Shown: positions 1 through 8,632, numbered from the stretch's first letter. The stretch is 64,000 nt of DNA from Enterococcus canintestini (GCF_001885735.1 NZ_JXKG01000002.1:236232-300231); one strand, 5' to 3'. Notes: generated by a model from the letters alone, not told the origin. Translations and numbers: made by a program.

Positions 1-345
1 GAAAGTCCATGCTCGCACAAGCTGCGATGCTTGTAGTGTTCGTGCCTGGCGAAACCATAAGCCAGGGTACTATTTAGTAACGGCAGGAAAATTTCCTAAG
101 GCGTAAGCTATGGATTAGTATCCTTGAAAGTGCCACAGTGACGAAGCGCCCATGGAAACATTGGCGGTGGAACGCGGTAAACCCCTCGAGCGAGCAACCC
201 AAACAATGGTAGGGGCACTTCTTTGACGGAATCAAACGAATACAAGAAGGTATCTTTATGATGCAGATAGATGATTACCCCGTAATTTTTGACCCTGAAA
301 AAATTACGGACAGAACATGGCTTATAGAAAATCACAGGATTCAGG
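1..345 (+). ncRNA. rnpB: RNase P RNA, type B, 5' truncated
   Basis: This is the catalytic RNA of ribonuclease P, which matures tRNA 5' ends. The window opens inside the conserved 5' region with GAAAGTCCATGCTCGCAC. Further landmarks are GGCAGGAAAATTTCC (81-95), the GAAAGTGCCACAGTGACGAAG stretch near 125-146, GTGGAACGCGGTAAACCCC (about 167-185) and the closing ACATGGCTTATAG (about 315-328). The arrangement matches the Bacillus-type (type B) RNA. Roughly the first 45 nucleotides lie upstream of the window. The 3' end is estimated and could be off by about 10 bases. Confidence 0.95.
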
Positions 346-365
346 GCTTATTTTAGAAGTAAACT

Positions 366-397
366 AAAAGCTGAACAAGTGGGTTCAGCTTTTTTTC
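366..397 (+). terminator. Intrinsic terminator of rnpB
   Basis: AGCTGAAC (369-376) and GTTCAGCT (383-390) form an 8-bp stem with a short loop, followed by a run of T. It lies just after the RNase P RNA and before the next gene. Confidence 0.9.
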
Positions 398-478
398 TTT
401 GCAATCATTTGCATTCAAGTGGTTGTCGTGTTTCAATACATTTAAGAACATTTTAAACCTGCGGGTAAAGGAGCATAT

Positions 479-1639
479 ATGAAAGAACAAACATTTAATT
501 TAGTGGCCACATGCGCCAGTGGACTAGAAGCTTTAGTTGGAAAAGAATTACGCGATTTAGGAATTGAATGCCAAGTAGAAAATGGTCGGGCTCGTTTTAA
601 AGGTGATTTGCAGACAATTGCTACTGCCAATTTATGGCTTAGAACAGCGGATAGAATTAAAATTGTCGTCGGCGAATTTGATGCTTATACTTTTGATGAA
701 TTATTTGAAAAAGTAAAAGCACTGCCATGGGAAGATTTATTGCCTCTTGATGCAGAATTTCCGGTTAGCGGTAAATCTATCAAGTCAAAACTTTACAGTG
801 TACCAGACTGTCAAGCCATTACTAAAAAGGCGATTGTCGACCGTTTGCGTTCTTATTATCACCGGCCTAGTCATGTACCTTTAGCAGAAACAGGGGCACT
901 TTTCCCAGTGGAAGTAGCGTTGTTAAAAGATCATGTCATGCTTACACTTGATACAACAGGGCCAAGCCTATTCAAACGTGGGTATCGCTTGGAAAAAGGG
1001 GGCGCACCTTTAAAAGAAAATTTAGCAGCGGCTTTAGTGTTGTTGACCAATTGGCGTAAGGATCGTCCTTTTGTTGATCCAGTCTGTGGTTCAGGAACAA
1101 TTTGTATTGAAGCAGCTTTAATTGGCCATAATATTGCCCCGGGATTTAATCGTGAATTTTTGTGCGAAGCATGGGATTGGGCAGATGAAGAAATATTTGA
1201 AAAGGTAAGAGCAGAGGCAGATCTTGCAGCAGACTATGATATTGAGCTAGATATTAGTGGCTATGATATTAATGGTAAAATGATTGAAATTGCAAAAGCA
1301 AACGCAGCAGAAATCGGCTTAGGTGACTCCATTACTTTTAAACAACAGGCTGTCAAAGATTTTACTACGACAAAAGATTACGGTGTGATTGTAGCTAACC
1401 CTCCTTATGGTGAGCGTTTAGGGGAAACAGAAACAGTGCAGAAACTGTATCAAGAAATGGGCGCTGTATTACGTCCTTTAAAAACTTGGAGTAAATATAT
1501 TTTAACTAGTGATTTACAATTTGAATCATTCTACGGTGCAAAAGCTACTAAAAAACGCAAATTATATAACGGTGCATTACGGACGGATTTATTCCAATAT
1601 TGGGGAATGCGACCACCCCGTCAAAAGGAGGAAGCTTAA
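479..1639 (+). CDS. THUMP-domain class I SAM-dependent RNA methyltransferase (RlmL/YpsC-like)
   Basis: Predicted N2-guanine methyltransferase of 23S rRNA, acting in the cytoplasm. The 386-residue protein has an N-terminal THUMP-type RNA-binding region (about residues 50-155). A Rossmann methyltransferase domain follows, with a DPVCGSGT motif near residue 200 (SAM site) and NPPYGERLGE near 306, the N-P-P-Y catalytic signature of N-methyltransferases. The ATG at 479 follows an AAAGGAG at 467-473. Placement next to rnpB is the usual one for Bacillus YpsC. It overlaps the following peptidase gene by one base (TAATG), so the two are probably co-transcribed. The exact target nucleotide cannot be read from the sequence. 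Confidence 0.88.
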   Translation: MKEQTFNLVATCASGLEALVGKELRDLGIECQVENGRARFKGDLQTIATANLWLRTADRIKIVVGEFDAYTFDELFEKVKALPWEDLLPLDAEFPVSGKSIKSKLYSVPDCQAITKKAIVDRLRSYYHRPSHVPLAETGALFPVEVALLKDHVMLTLDTTGPSLFKRGYRLEKGGAPLKENLAAALVLLTNWRKDRPFVDPVCGSGTICIEAALIGHNIAPGFNREFLCEAWDWADEEIFEKVRAEADLAADYDIELDISGYDINGKMIEIAKANAAEIGLGDSITFKQQAVKDFTTTKDYGVIVANPPYGERLGETETVQKLYQEMGAVLRPLKTWSKYILTSDLQFESFYGAKATKKRKLYNGALRTDLFQYWGMRPPRQKEEA

Positions 1640-3138
1640 TGAAAGAAAAAGAATTTTTAGCTGAATTAGAAGAATTAGCCTTATTAAATCAAACACTAGC
1701 CTTACTAGATTGGGATAGTCAAACGGGGATGCCAGAAACTGCGGCTACAGAAAGGGGTGCTGCTAGTGGCTACTTGAGTGGTTTGGCTTTTGAAAAACAA
1801 ACGGGACCAAAAATTAAAGCCGCCTTGGATTACTTTAGTGCGCATAATGATGAGCTTTCTGAAATTGGTAAGACAGTGTACCAAGTGACAAAAAAAGATT
1901 ACGAAGAATTACATGCGATTCCTAAAGAATTGATGGTTGAGCGGAGTCGGTTATATAGTCAAGCCCATACTGCTTGGTTAAAAGCTAGACAAACGCAGAG
2001 TTTTTCAGATTTTCAAGCAGCTTTAGCAGAAAATATTCGCATTACAAAAGAGCTAATTCCTTATTATAAAAAGGACGAAGCTACAGATTACGATGTCTTA
2101 TTAAATATGTTTGAACCCGGCATGACAACAGAAGTCTTAGACCAGGTTTTCGGCGAGCTTAAAGCAGGACTAGTAAAAATTCGACAAACTATTAATGAAA
2201 AAGGGCAAAAACCAGATACTAGTTTTAAAAATCGGACGATGACAAAAGAGCAACAGCAGTTTTTTGTCAAAAATTTAGTCGCTAAACTGGGATTTGATTT
2301 TAAGCGGGGGCGTTTAGACGATACTGTTCATCCTTTTGCCACGAGGATTACGCGGGATGATGTTCGGATTACAACGCGTTGGAATGAAGAAGATTTTACT
2401 ATGGGGATTTTTGGTGTAATTCATGAAGCAGGTCATGGTATCTATGAGCAAAGTATTGACGCAAAATATAATATGACCCCCGTTTATGATGCACCTTCAA
2501 TGGGAATTCATGAATCGCAATCTTTATTTTATGAAATTATTTTAGGAAGTAAACGCAGTTTTTGGGAAAAACAATATCCGCATTTTCAAAAGGCTGCTGC
2601 TGGTACTTTTGATGATATTGACTTTGAACGATTTTATCGTTCTTTAAAGGCAACTGCTGCCAGTTTAATTCGGATTGAAGCGGATAGTTTGACGTATCCA
2701 TTACACATTATTATTCGCTATGAATTGGAAAAAGCGCTCTTTAATGAAGATTTAGCCGTAGAAGACCTGCCGCAAGCGTGGAATGATAAATATGAAGAGT
2801 ACCTAGGAATTCGTCCTGAAAATGATTTAGTCGGTGTTTTACAAGATGTGCATTGGTCTGGGGGTATGTTTGGTTATTTCCCATCTTACGCATTAGGCTA
2901 TATGTATGCTGCTCAATTATTAGCTGCCATGGAAAGAAAATTAGATGTGGATAATTTATTAGCAACAGAAGATTATGCTCCAATAAAAGCGTGGTTGACT
3001 GAACACATTCATAAATTTGGCAGAAGTAAAACGCCAAGTGAATTAATTACAGCAGCAACCGGCGAAGCTTTAAATCCGCAATACTTACTTCAGTATTTAA
3101 CTGATCTTTATTATGATGTTTATCAAATTGATAAATAG
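1639..3138 (+). CDS. M32-family metallocarboxypeptidase (thermostable carboxypeptidase 1 type)
   Basis: Cytoplasmic zinc carboxypeptidase that removes C-terminal amino acids. The 499-residue length fits family M32. The zinc site HEAGH lies near residue 262 within GVIHEAGHGIYEQ, and the conserved HESQS block follows about 40 residues later. I placed the start at the ATG overlapping the upstream stop codon because AAAGGAGG (1625-1632) sits at the right distance. An upstream in-frame codon at 1600 would lie inside the preceding gene. There is no signal peptide. Confidence 0.92.
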   Translation: MKEKEFLAELEELALLNQTLALLDWDSQTGMPETAATERGAASGYLSGLAFEKQTGPKIKAALDYFSAHNDELSEIGKTVYQVTKKDYEELHAIPKELMVERSRLYSQAHTAWLKARQTQSFSDFQAALAENIRITKELIPYYKKDEATDYDVLLNMFEPGMTTEVLDQVFGELKAGLVKIRQTINEKGQKPDTSFKNRTMTKEQQQFFVKNLVAKLGFDFKRGRLDDTVHPFATRITRDDVRITTRWNEEDFTMGIFGVIHEAGHGIYEQSIDAKYNMTPVYDAPSMGIHESQSLFYEIILGSKRSFWEKQYPHFQKAAAGTFDDIDFERFYRSLKATAASLIRIEADSLTYPLHIIIRYELEKALFNEDLAVEDLPQAWNDKYEEYLGIRPENDLVGVLQDVHWSGGMFGYFPSYALGYMYAAQLLAAMERKLDVDNLLATEDYAPIKAWLTEHIHKFGRSKTPSELITAATGEALNPQYLLQYLTDLYYDVYQIDK

Positions 3139-3454
3139 AAGAGAAGTTAATTTTGTTTTTATTCTGGAGGTTAGCTAGTTATCTATTCAAATGAGTAAAG
3201 CTAAATAGTTAGTTGCCTGCAATTTTTAGGACTGAATTAAAGTAGAAGGAAACGAAATTTATTATCTACAAAAATTAGTGCCAGGCGATTTCGCCTGGCA
3301 CCTTTTGGGGAAGTGGCTAGAATTTGTCTTTAGTATTTACTAGTCAGACCAGCGGAAGTGTCCAACTATCAAGCAACAAGAAACCACTCTGTTAATAGTG
3401 TAACCGCTTTTTAAAAATTGCGGAAATTCGAATTTGCATAATAAAGGGGATAAA
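3139..3454. other. Intergenic region with one terminator hairpin
   Basis: About 315 bases without a supported gene. The only clear structure is the GC-rich hairpin at 3278-3306. A weaker symmetric stretch near 3401-3424 (CCGC, T-run/A-run, GCGG) lies just upstream of the next gene, and I could not assign it a role. Confidence 0.6.
3278..3306 (+). terminator. Intrinsic terminator after the carboxypeptidase
   Basis: GTGCCAGGCG (3278-3287) and CGCCTGGCAC (3292-3301) form a perfect 10-bp stem with a 4-base loop. The T-run that follows is only four bases, so termination may be partial. Confidence 0.7.
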
Positions 3455-4120
3455 ATGGAAAAGTTAGCCAAAATAATCGCATATACTAAACAACAATTAC
3501 AAACTGATCTGACGGGGCATGGTTTTGACCACGCACAACGAGTAGCGACTTTGTCCCATAAAATTGCCAAAGCAGAAAAAGCGCCAGTCGATGAAATCGT
3601 ACTGCTCGCTTCAGCTTATTTACATGATACGATTGATGACAAAGTAGTAGCAGATGTAGACACCGCTTGTCGTGAGCTACAGCAGTTTTTGCTAGAAATC
3701 GGCTTAAGTGCGCAACAGCAAGAAGAAATTCTTTTTATTATTAACAATATGTCATTTTCTAAAGAATTAACAGGAAAGGTTTCTTTACCTCTAGCGGGAA
3801 AAATTGTTCAAGATGCCGATCGCCTAGAAGCACTAGGAGCTATGGGGATACTGCGGACTGCTTATTTTGGTGGCGGTCACCAACATCCACTTCATGATCC
3901 TGCGATAAAACCAATTACTTTTACTGACAAAACACAATATCGCAAAGGGAGTACAGTGATTAATCATTTTTATGAAAAATTATTTTTGTTACCAGAAAAA
4001 ATGAACACACAAACGGCTTACCGAGAAGCTTTACGGCGCCAGAAATTTATGGAGTCTTTTTTGGCTGAATTTTATCAAGAATGGCAGCCTGAAAACATTG
4101 ATTTGACAGAACTGGAATAA
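3455..4120 (+). CDS. HD-domain metal-dependent phosphohydrolase (YpgQ-like)
   Basis: A 221-residue cytoplasmic HD-superfamily enzyme. The metal-binding histidine lies in HGFDHAQRV near residue 22, the H-D pair is in YLHDTIDD near residue 57, and a later Asp occurs in QDADRLEALG near residue 125. Such proteins hydrolyse phosphate esters or (d)NTPs. Bacillus YpgQ is a nucleotide pyrophosphohydrolase, but the substrate here is an inference. The start is the ATG preceded by AAAGGGGA, not an in-frame ATG seven codons earlier. It appears monocistronic. Confidence 0.82.
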   Translation: MEKLAKIIAYTKQQLQTDLTGHGFDHAQRVATLSHKIAKAEKAPVDEIVLLASAYLHDTIDDKVVADVDTACRELQQFLLEIGLSAQQQEEILFIINNMSFSKELTGKVSLPLAGKIVQDADRLEALGAMGILRTAYFGGGHQHPLHDPAIKPITFTDKTQYRKGSTVINHFYEKLFLLPEKMNTQTAYREALRRQKFMESFLAEFYQEWQPENIDLTELE

Positions 4121-4272
4121 TTTATAAATTTTCTTTGGTAACGTAGATCAAAGCAAAGCATAAAAAGTCTAAGATTTTTATGCAATGTGTTAATTTTAGG
4201 TATATTCATACAACACTTATTATTTTATTTTACTATCAATATCTCCTATAATTAACTTAAGGGGGGATAGAG

Positions 4273-4626
4273 ATGTTTTATCAACAAGCTATGGAGCCAA
4301 TTGAGCTTTTAGATACCTTAGCTTTAAGTAGTGAGTGCTTTTTTGTCATTACAGCGCAATTACCTAAAAGACAATATCGCGTAGCAATTTATAAATACGA
4401 TAAAGAGTATTTCCTACTTTTAGACCCTCGCTTATTTCAACAAATTACTAAGACAAAAACGGAGTCTCACGGGGATGAAGACGAGGTTTTGCCGTATATT
4501 GAAGAAGCATTAGAAAAAAATCTTTATGAATTAGTAGCAGAAGATTATGTAAAACTAGATCTTTTGACATTGTCTCATTTAGCTACAAATAGCACTGTCA
4601 GTATTCGTTTTTATGAATTTTATTAG
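4273..4626 (+). CDS. Hypothetical acidic protein, 117 residues
   Basis: I do not recognise this family with confidence. It is soluble, acidic and has no transmembrane segment. The middle (about residues 30-55) reads like beta strands (YRVAIYKYDKEYFLLLDP) and is followed by an acidic helix. AGGGGGG precedes the ATG, and a TATAAT at 4247-4252 with a poor -35 lies just upstream. The next small gene begins 12 bases after its stop behind its own AGGAGAGG, so the two form a bicistron. Confidence 0.7.
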   Translation: MFYQQAMEPIELLDTLALSSECFFVITAQLPKRQYRVAIYKYDKEYFLLLDPRLFQQITKTKTESHGDEDEVLPYIEEALEKNLYELVAEDYVKLDLLTLSHLATNSTVSIRFYEFY

Positions 4627-4638
4627 GAGAGGTTAAAA

Positions 4639-4863
4639 ATGAAAAAAACAGAGTATTTAACTTTTAAAGATGAAAACTTTATCAAGTTACTCCAAGATTT
4701 AGGTGATGATTATTCTGCTGTTGAATTAATTGATGAACAAAATGACGTTGATGCTATCGTTTTATCACAAGCTGATTTTAATTATTTAGTCAGTCAGCTG
4801 GATGAAGAAGAACGAGGGCAATATCTGGAGGATAACGACGAATCGGAGTTTTTAGAAGACTAA
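4639..4863 (+). CDS. Hypothetical acidic protein, 74 residues, second of a pair
   Basis: Small, strongly acidic protein ending in a run of Asp and Glu. Residues 33-50 (DVDAIVLSQADFNYLVSQ) loosely resemble the conserved strand-helix of Phd/YefM-type antitoxins, where a VVLS-E-x-F/Y-x-x-L motif recurs. That is weak evidence, and the protein lacks the usual N-terminal DNA-binding half. It is translated from AGGAGAGG twelve bases after the preceding gene. Function unknown. Confidence 0.7.
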   Translation: MKKTEYLTFKDENFIKLLQDLGDDYSAVELIDEQNDVDAIVLSQADFNYLVSQLDEEERGQYLEDNDESEFLED

Positions 4864-4891
4864 GCGTCTAAATGGATTAAAAAGTAAAAAC

Positions 4892-4945
4892 CCCAAGCTA
4901 TCTCAGCTTTTGAAAGCACAGTAGAAGATAGTTTGGGCATTTTTA
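4892..4945. terminator. Bidirectional terminator between convergent genes
   Basis: CCCAAGCTATCT (4892-4903) pairs with AGATAGTTTGGG (4926-4937), with one G-T pair, and is flanked by A-rich and T-rich tracts on the two sides. It sits between a plus-strand operon and a minus-strand gene. Confidence 0.85.
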
Positions 4946-4967
4946 TTTCAACTTAAGAAAAATTCAA

Positions 4968-5288
4968 TTATGATTTACTTTGAGGCTTAATTCGTTTATA
5001 GGCACGAAAAATATTGATGATAACTAAAACGATACCAATAATTAGCGGTAAATAAAGTAACCAAATTGGATAATTCAACGCCAATATAGCACCTGTTTTA
5101 TTTAGCTGGCTTTGCTCTTTTAAGGCATATTGTAGCACCTGGTAACTAAATGCAACCATAAAACCTGCGATAATAAATAAGACGAAGCCAAGATAGTGGA
5201 TTTTGCTTTTTTTACGTAAGAATAAAATTAATGCATATAAAATAATTAGTGCAATAGGAACACCCAATGCAAAATATTCGTTTAACAT
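4968..5288 (-). CDS. Small membrane protein, 106 residues, unknown function
   Basis: Predicted integral membrane protein with three hydrophobic segments (about residues 6-24, 32-50 and 72-94) and a basic C-terminus ending KRIKPQSKS. The start at 5288 is set by a strong AGGAGGTG immediately upstream on the minus strand. An in-frame ATG 19 codons earlier has no such site. It is divergent from the VanZ/RDD gene, with about 95 bases between the two starts. I do not recognise a functional family. Confidence 0.72.
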   Translation of the reverse strand: MLNEYFALGVPIALIILYALILFLRKKSKIHYLGFVLFIIAGFMVAFSYQVLQYALKEQSQLNKTGAILALNYPIWLLYLPLIIGIVLVIINIFRAYKRIKPQSKS

Positions 5289-5382
5289 AATTGCACCTCC
5301 TGTAATTATCATACGCCAAACTATTTTTTTTGGGAAATATTTCAAAATTTTATTTTCTCACCATAAAAGAAAGGATTTTTTT

Positions 5383-6534
5383 ATGTCTGCTTATATTGAA
5401 CCCCTTAAAACTGCTTTACTTATTTTTCCTTTTTTAGCGTTGTTTATCTCATCTTTTTTCTTTATTTATGAATACCGTAAATTCGGGCGCTTTATTATTA
5501 GTCGAGCTATTATTTTGTATTCTTTTGTCTTTTATTTATTGTGTGCGTATTTTTTAGTGATTTTACCGTTACCGCCAATTAGTGAAGTCGCGCATTATGG
5601 TGGTCCTCATTATGAATTACATTTAGGCGCGTCGTTACATAACTTTTTAAGCCAAACGGTGTTAAAAATTGACGATCCTAGTACCTATCTACCAGCGATG
5701 CGTCAAGGTGTTTTTTTAGAACCGGTCTTTAATGTATTGCTTTTATTGCCATTTGGTGTTTATTTACGCTATTTCTTTGGTTTTTCATTAAAAAAGACTA
5801 TTTTGGCTAGCTTTTTATTATCATTATTTTTTGAATTAACCCAACTAACTGGCTTGTACTTCATTTATCCACGGAATTATCGTCTAGCAGATGTGAATGA
5901 TCTTTTTCATAATACGCTCGGGGGAACACTAGGTTATTTAGTGGAACCGTTGTTTGCGCTACTGCTACCAACACGGGAAAAATTGGAAGAAATAGCCTAT
6001 GAAAAAGGAAAAGATGTAACTTTTTTTCGTCGTTTTGCTGCCTTTTTATTAGATTGGTTCATTATTTATTTCTTTACTTTTGTTTTGACTGTTATTTTAC
6101 GTCTAGTAACAAATAGTTATTCGGATAAATATTTTGATTCACCACTGTGGTATTTTGTAACCATTCTTATTTATTTTATTTTCTTTAATTATTTGTTAAA
6201 CGGCCAAACCCTAGGTAAAAAAATTGTGCGGATTCGGGTAGTAGAAAATAATCATCAACATATCACTTTGAAAGCTTTATTTATCCGCTATGGTTTGTTA
6301 TACCTCATATATGGTGGTATCGGTCAAATTGGTGCACTTTTTGCTCCTTTAATCGGCGATAATAATCACTTCTTAGTGGGGATTGCCTCATTTATTACTA
6401 TCGGTGCAACCATTATTCAGTTTTTATTTGTGATTAACGTTTTATGGGCAGTTATTCGTAAAAAGAGACAATTATTTTATGAAAAAAGAAGTGGAACTTA
6501 TGTGATTAGTACGATTTTGAAAAAAGAAATCTGA
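5383..6534 (+). CDS. VanZ-like / RDD-domain fusion membrane protein
   Basis: A 383-residue polytopic membrane protein. The N-terminal half (about residues 1-190) has VanZ-like features: several membrane helices, a long extracytoplasmic loop and the motif FFELTQLTGLYFIYPRNYRLADVNDLFHNTLGG typical of the family (shown here in two pieces: FFELTQLTGLYFIYPRNYR then LADVNDLFHNTLGG). The C-terminal half (from about 210) is an RDD domain starting FFRRFAAFLLDWFIIYFF and containing NGQTLGKKIVRIRVV. VanZ proteins are linked to glycopeptide or antimicrobial tolerance and RDD proteins sometimes to transport, but the role of this fusion is unproven. The start at 5383 follows GAAAGGA, and an earlier in-frame start would overlap the divergent promoter region. 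Confidence 0.85.
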   Translation: MSAYIEPLKTALLIFPFLALFISSFFFIYEYRKFGRFIISRAIILYSFVFYLLCAYFLVILPLPPISEVAHYGGPHYELHLGASLHNFLSQTVLKIDDPSTYLPAMRQGVFLEPVFNVLLLLPFGVYLRYFFGFSLKKTILASFLLSLFFELTQLTGLYFIYPRNYRLADVNDLFHNTLGGTLGYLVEPLFALLLPTREKLEEIAYEKGKDVTFFRRFAAFLLDWFIIYFFTFVLTVILRLVTNSYSDKYFDSPLWYFVTILIYFIFFNYLLNGQTLGKKIVRIRVVENNHQHITLKALFIRYGLLYLIYGGIGQIGALFAPLIGDNNHFLVGIASFITIGATIIQFLFVINVLWAVIRKKRQLFYEKRSGTYVISTILKKEI

Positions 6535-6559
6535 CGGCAGAAACCTTTTGTGCTATAAT
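6531..6559 (+). promoter_or_regulatory. Candidate sigma-A promoter for the DEAD-box helicase
   Basis: A consensus -10 TATAAT (6554-6559) lies 17 bases after CTGACG (6531-6536), a 4/6 match to TTGACA. It overlaps the stop codon of the upstream gene and leaves a leader of about 25 bases before the helicase ATG. Confidence 0.6.
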
Positions 6560-6591
6560 CCCTAAGAACATTATGAAAAGAAGGTGGAAAC

Positions 6592-7941
6592 ATGCAATTT
6601 AAGGATTTTCAATTTAAGCCCTTTATATATGAAGCTCTTAAAGAAAAGAATTTTGAACAACCAACTGAAGTTCAGGCGCGGCTTATTCCAGTTATTCAAC
6701 AAAACAGAAGCGTAGTGGGACAATCTCAAACTGGTACTGGTAAGACCCATACATTTTTACTACCCTTATTGGATAAAGTTGATCCTACTAATGAGAGTGC
6801 CCAAGTTGTTATTACTGCACCAAGTCGTGAACTAGCCAATCAAATTTATATTGCAGCAAAACAGATTGCCGCTTTTTCAAACCCTGTGATTCGCGTTAGT
6901 AACTTTGTAGGGGGGACAGATAAACAACGACAAATTGATAAATTACAGCACCAACAACCTCATGTCGTAATTGGTACGCCAGGACGTTTATTGGATATGA
7001 TTAATGAACAAGCTCTGTTTATCCATAAAGCATTTGCTTTTGTAGTTGATGAAGCGGATATGACACTAGACATGGGCTTTTTACAAGAAGTCGATCAAAT
7101 CGCTAGCCGTTTACCAGAGAAAGTACAAATTTTAGTCTTTTCGGCTACCATCCCAGAAAAGTTACGGCCATTTTTAAAAAAATATTTAGAAAATCCGGTC
7201 ATTGAAGCCATTCAACCTAAAGCGGTCATCGCCGAATCAATTGACAATTGGTTGATTGCCACAAAAGGCAAAGATAAAAATCGGCTGATTTATCAGTTAT
7301 TAACTATTGGTCATCCTTATATGGCATTAGTTTTTGCTAACACGAAACAACGGGTGGATGAAATCAGTGACTATTTAAAAGAACAAGGACTAAAAGTTGC
7401 GAAGGTGCATGGCGATATTACTCCGCGCGAACGAAAACGGATTATGCGCAGTATTCAAAACATGGATTATCAATATGTTGTTGCCACGGATTTGGCCGCT
7501 AGAGGAATTGATATTGAAGGTGTATCTCACGTTATCAATGCCGAAATTCCTAACGATTTGGAATTTTTCATTCATCGTGTTGGTCGGACAGGACGCAGTA
7601 ATCTTGAAGGAACTGCCATCACATTGTATAGTCCTCAAGATGAAGAAAAAGTCGCTGCTATTGAAAAAATTGGGGTAACTTTCAAACCAAAAGAAATTAA
7701 AAATGGCGAAATTGTGGATAGCTATGATCGTAACCGTCGTAAAAAGCGGGAGCAAACTAAAAAAGAGGAACTTGATCCTACGTTAATTGGTTTGGTGAAA
7801 AAGAAAAAGAAAAAAATCAAACCAGGCTATAAGAAAAAAATTCAATGGGCTGTAGATAAAGATAAAAAGCAAAAACGCAAAATTGAAAAACGCCAACAGT
7901 TACGGACAGCTCGTAAACACAAGAAAAAATCAAGTCAGTAA
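6592..7941 (+). CDS. cshB: DEAD-box RNA helicase, CshB-like
   Basis: ATP-dependent RNA helicase of 449 residues, expected to act in cold-shock RNA remodelling, ribosome assembly or mRNA turnover. The Q motif is near residues 20-25, motif I SQTGTGKT near 45, motif II DEAD near 153 within VDEADMTLDMGFL, motif III SAT near 184, and motif VI HRVGRTGR near 327. The last 65 residues are very Lys/Arg-rich, a typical RNA-binding tail. The DEADMTLDMGF form and the basic tail point to CshB rather than CshA, an assignment made by resemblance. AAGAAGGTGG precedes the ATG. Confidence 0.9.
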   Translation: MQFKDFQFKPFIYEALKEKNFEQPTEVQARLIPVIQQNRSVVGQSQTGTGKTHTFLLPLLDKVDPTNESAQVVITAPSRELANQIYIAAKQIAAFSNPVIRVSNFVGGTDKQRQIDKLQHQQPHVVIGTPGRLLDMINEQALFIHKAFAFVVDEADMTLDMGFLQEVDQIASRLPEKVQILVFSATIPEKLRPFLKKYLENPVIEAIQPKAVIAESIDNWLIATKGKDKNRLIYQLLTIGHPYMALVFANTKQRVDEISDYLKEQGLKVAKVHGDITPRERKRIMRSIQNMDYQYVVATDLAARGIDIEGVSHVINAEIPNDLEFFIHRVGRTGRSNLEGTAITLYSPQDEEKVAAIEKIGVTFKPKEIKNGEIVDSYDRNRRKKREQTKKEELDPTLIGLVKKKKKKIKPGYKKKIQWAVDKDKKQKRKIEKRQQLRTARKHKKKSSQ

Positions 7942-7951
7942 CAGAAATTGA

Positions 7952-8112
7952 TGTAAGAGAAGTAGTCAAATTAAGAAGTACGTAAAAATTGTACGAAAAC
8001 TACTGCTTAAATTTTTGCGAAATTTCGGGTTGTTATAAGCTGAAGTTATTACTTTAACACCGCTTATTTGTAAAAGATGAGGGATGACATGATTTTGTCA
8101 TCCCTCGTTTTT
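7952..8112 (+). repeat. Diverged intergenic repeat, copy 1, ending in a terminator
   Basis: This stretch aligns end to end with 48045-48200. Shared blocks include GAAGTAGTCA, AATTTTTGCGAAA, GAAGTTA and CTGCTTA/CCGCTTA, and both copies end in a hairpin built on ATGACA...TTTTGTCAT. By eye the copies are roughly 60% identical. Each follows the stop codon of a plus-strand gene. Confidence 0.6.
8079..8112 (+). terminator. Intrinsic terminator at the end of repeat copy 1
   Basis: GAGGGATGACA (8079-8089) pairs with TGTCATCCCTC (8096-8106), followed by GTTTTTG. It ends the helicase transcript region. Confidence 0.85.
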
Positions 8113-8179
8113 GTTGTACAAAAAATTGTCTGAGGCTCACACTAAAGAGCTATCTACTATTTTAGCATTTCTTATCTTC

Positions 8180-8632
8180 TTAGTATCCGTTTGTAACCTC
8201 GGTTAAAATTTTTTCCATTTTTTGGCACCAAATACCGTCTTCTAAATAAGGGGCACTCACGATTTGATAGCCGCTGTTGAGATAAAAGGGGATTGCGGTG
8301 AGTTCTGCTGATAGTATCGTCCGCTGGTAGCCATCTTTAATCGCCTGCTTTTCGTAAAATGCAAGTAATTTTTTACCAAAGCCTTTTTTTCGCCACTTTT
8401 TTGTGACACAAAAACGATCTGGTTGAATTGTATTTTCATTAAGAGCTTGATAACGAATTGTAGCGATTGCTTCTTTGTTGTGAAAGTAAACAAAATAACG
8501 TGCAAGCTCATCGTCGTGTTGATCAAATTCTAATTCTGGTGGAATTTTTTGTTCCAAGACAAAAACGCGGTATCGAATTGAAAAAGCTGCAGCTTGCAAA
8601 TAACTCGCTGATCCAAAAGAAATTTTATCCAT
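8180..8632 (-). CDS. GNAT-family N-acetyltransferase
   Basis: A 150-residue acetyl-CoA-dependent acetyltransferase of unknown substrate. The N-terminus resembles ElaA/PA4026-type GNATs (FSIRYRVFVLEQKIPPELEFD). The acetyl-CoA loop is in the region RKKGFGKKLLAFYEKQA near residues 80-97, followed by a late FYLNSGYQIV strand. I chose the ATG at 8632 because a TTGGAG lies six bases upstream. The TTG inside that site is the alternative start at 8644. It is divergent from the next gene. Confidence 0.82.
   Translation of the reverse strand: MDKISFGSASYLQAAAFSIRYRVFVLEQKIPPELEFDQHDDELARYFVYFHNKEAIATIRYQALNENTIQPDRFCVTKKWRKKGFGKKLLAFYEKQAIKDGYQRTILSAELTAIPFYLNSGYQIVSAPYLEDGIWCQKMEKILTEVTNGY

Noticed and set aside
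4639..4863. Firm call of a Phd/YefM antitoxin
   Set aside because: Only a short motif resemblance, no DNA-binding N-terminus and no recognisable toxin beside it.
5203..5382. 60-codon extension of the VanZ/RDD protein
   Set aside because: It would overlap the divergent gene's start and its ribosome binding site. A good GAAAGGA precedes the later ATG.
7390..7755. Antisense 121-codon frame within the helicase gene
   Set aside because: It lies entirely inside a well-supported gene, has no ribosome binding site and its protein shows no family features. The same holds for other long antisense frames in the ABC, carB and alaS genes.
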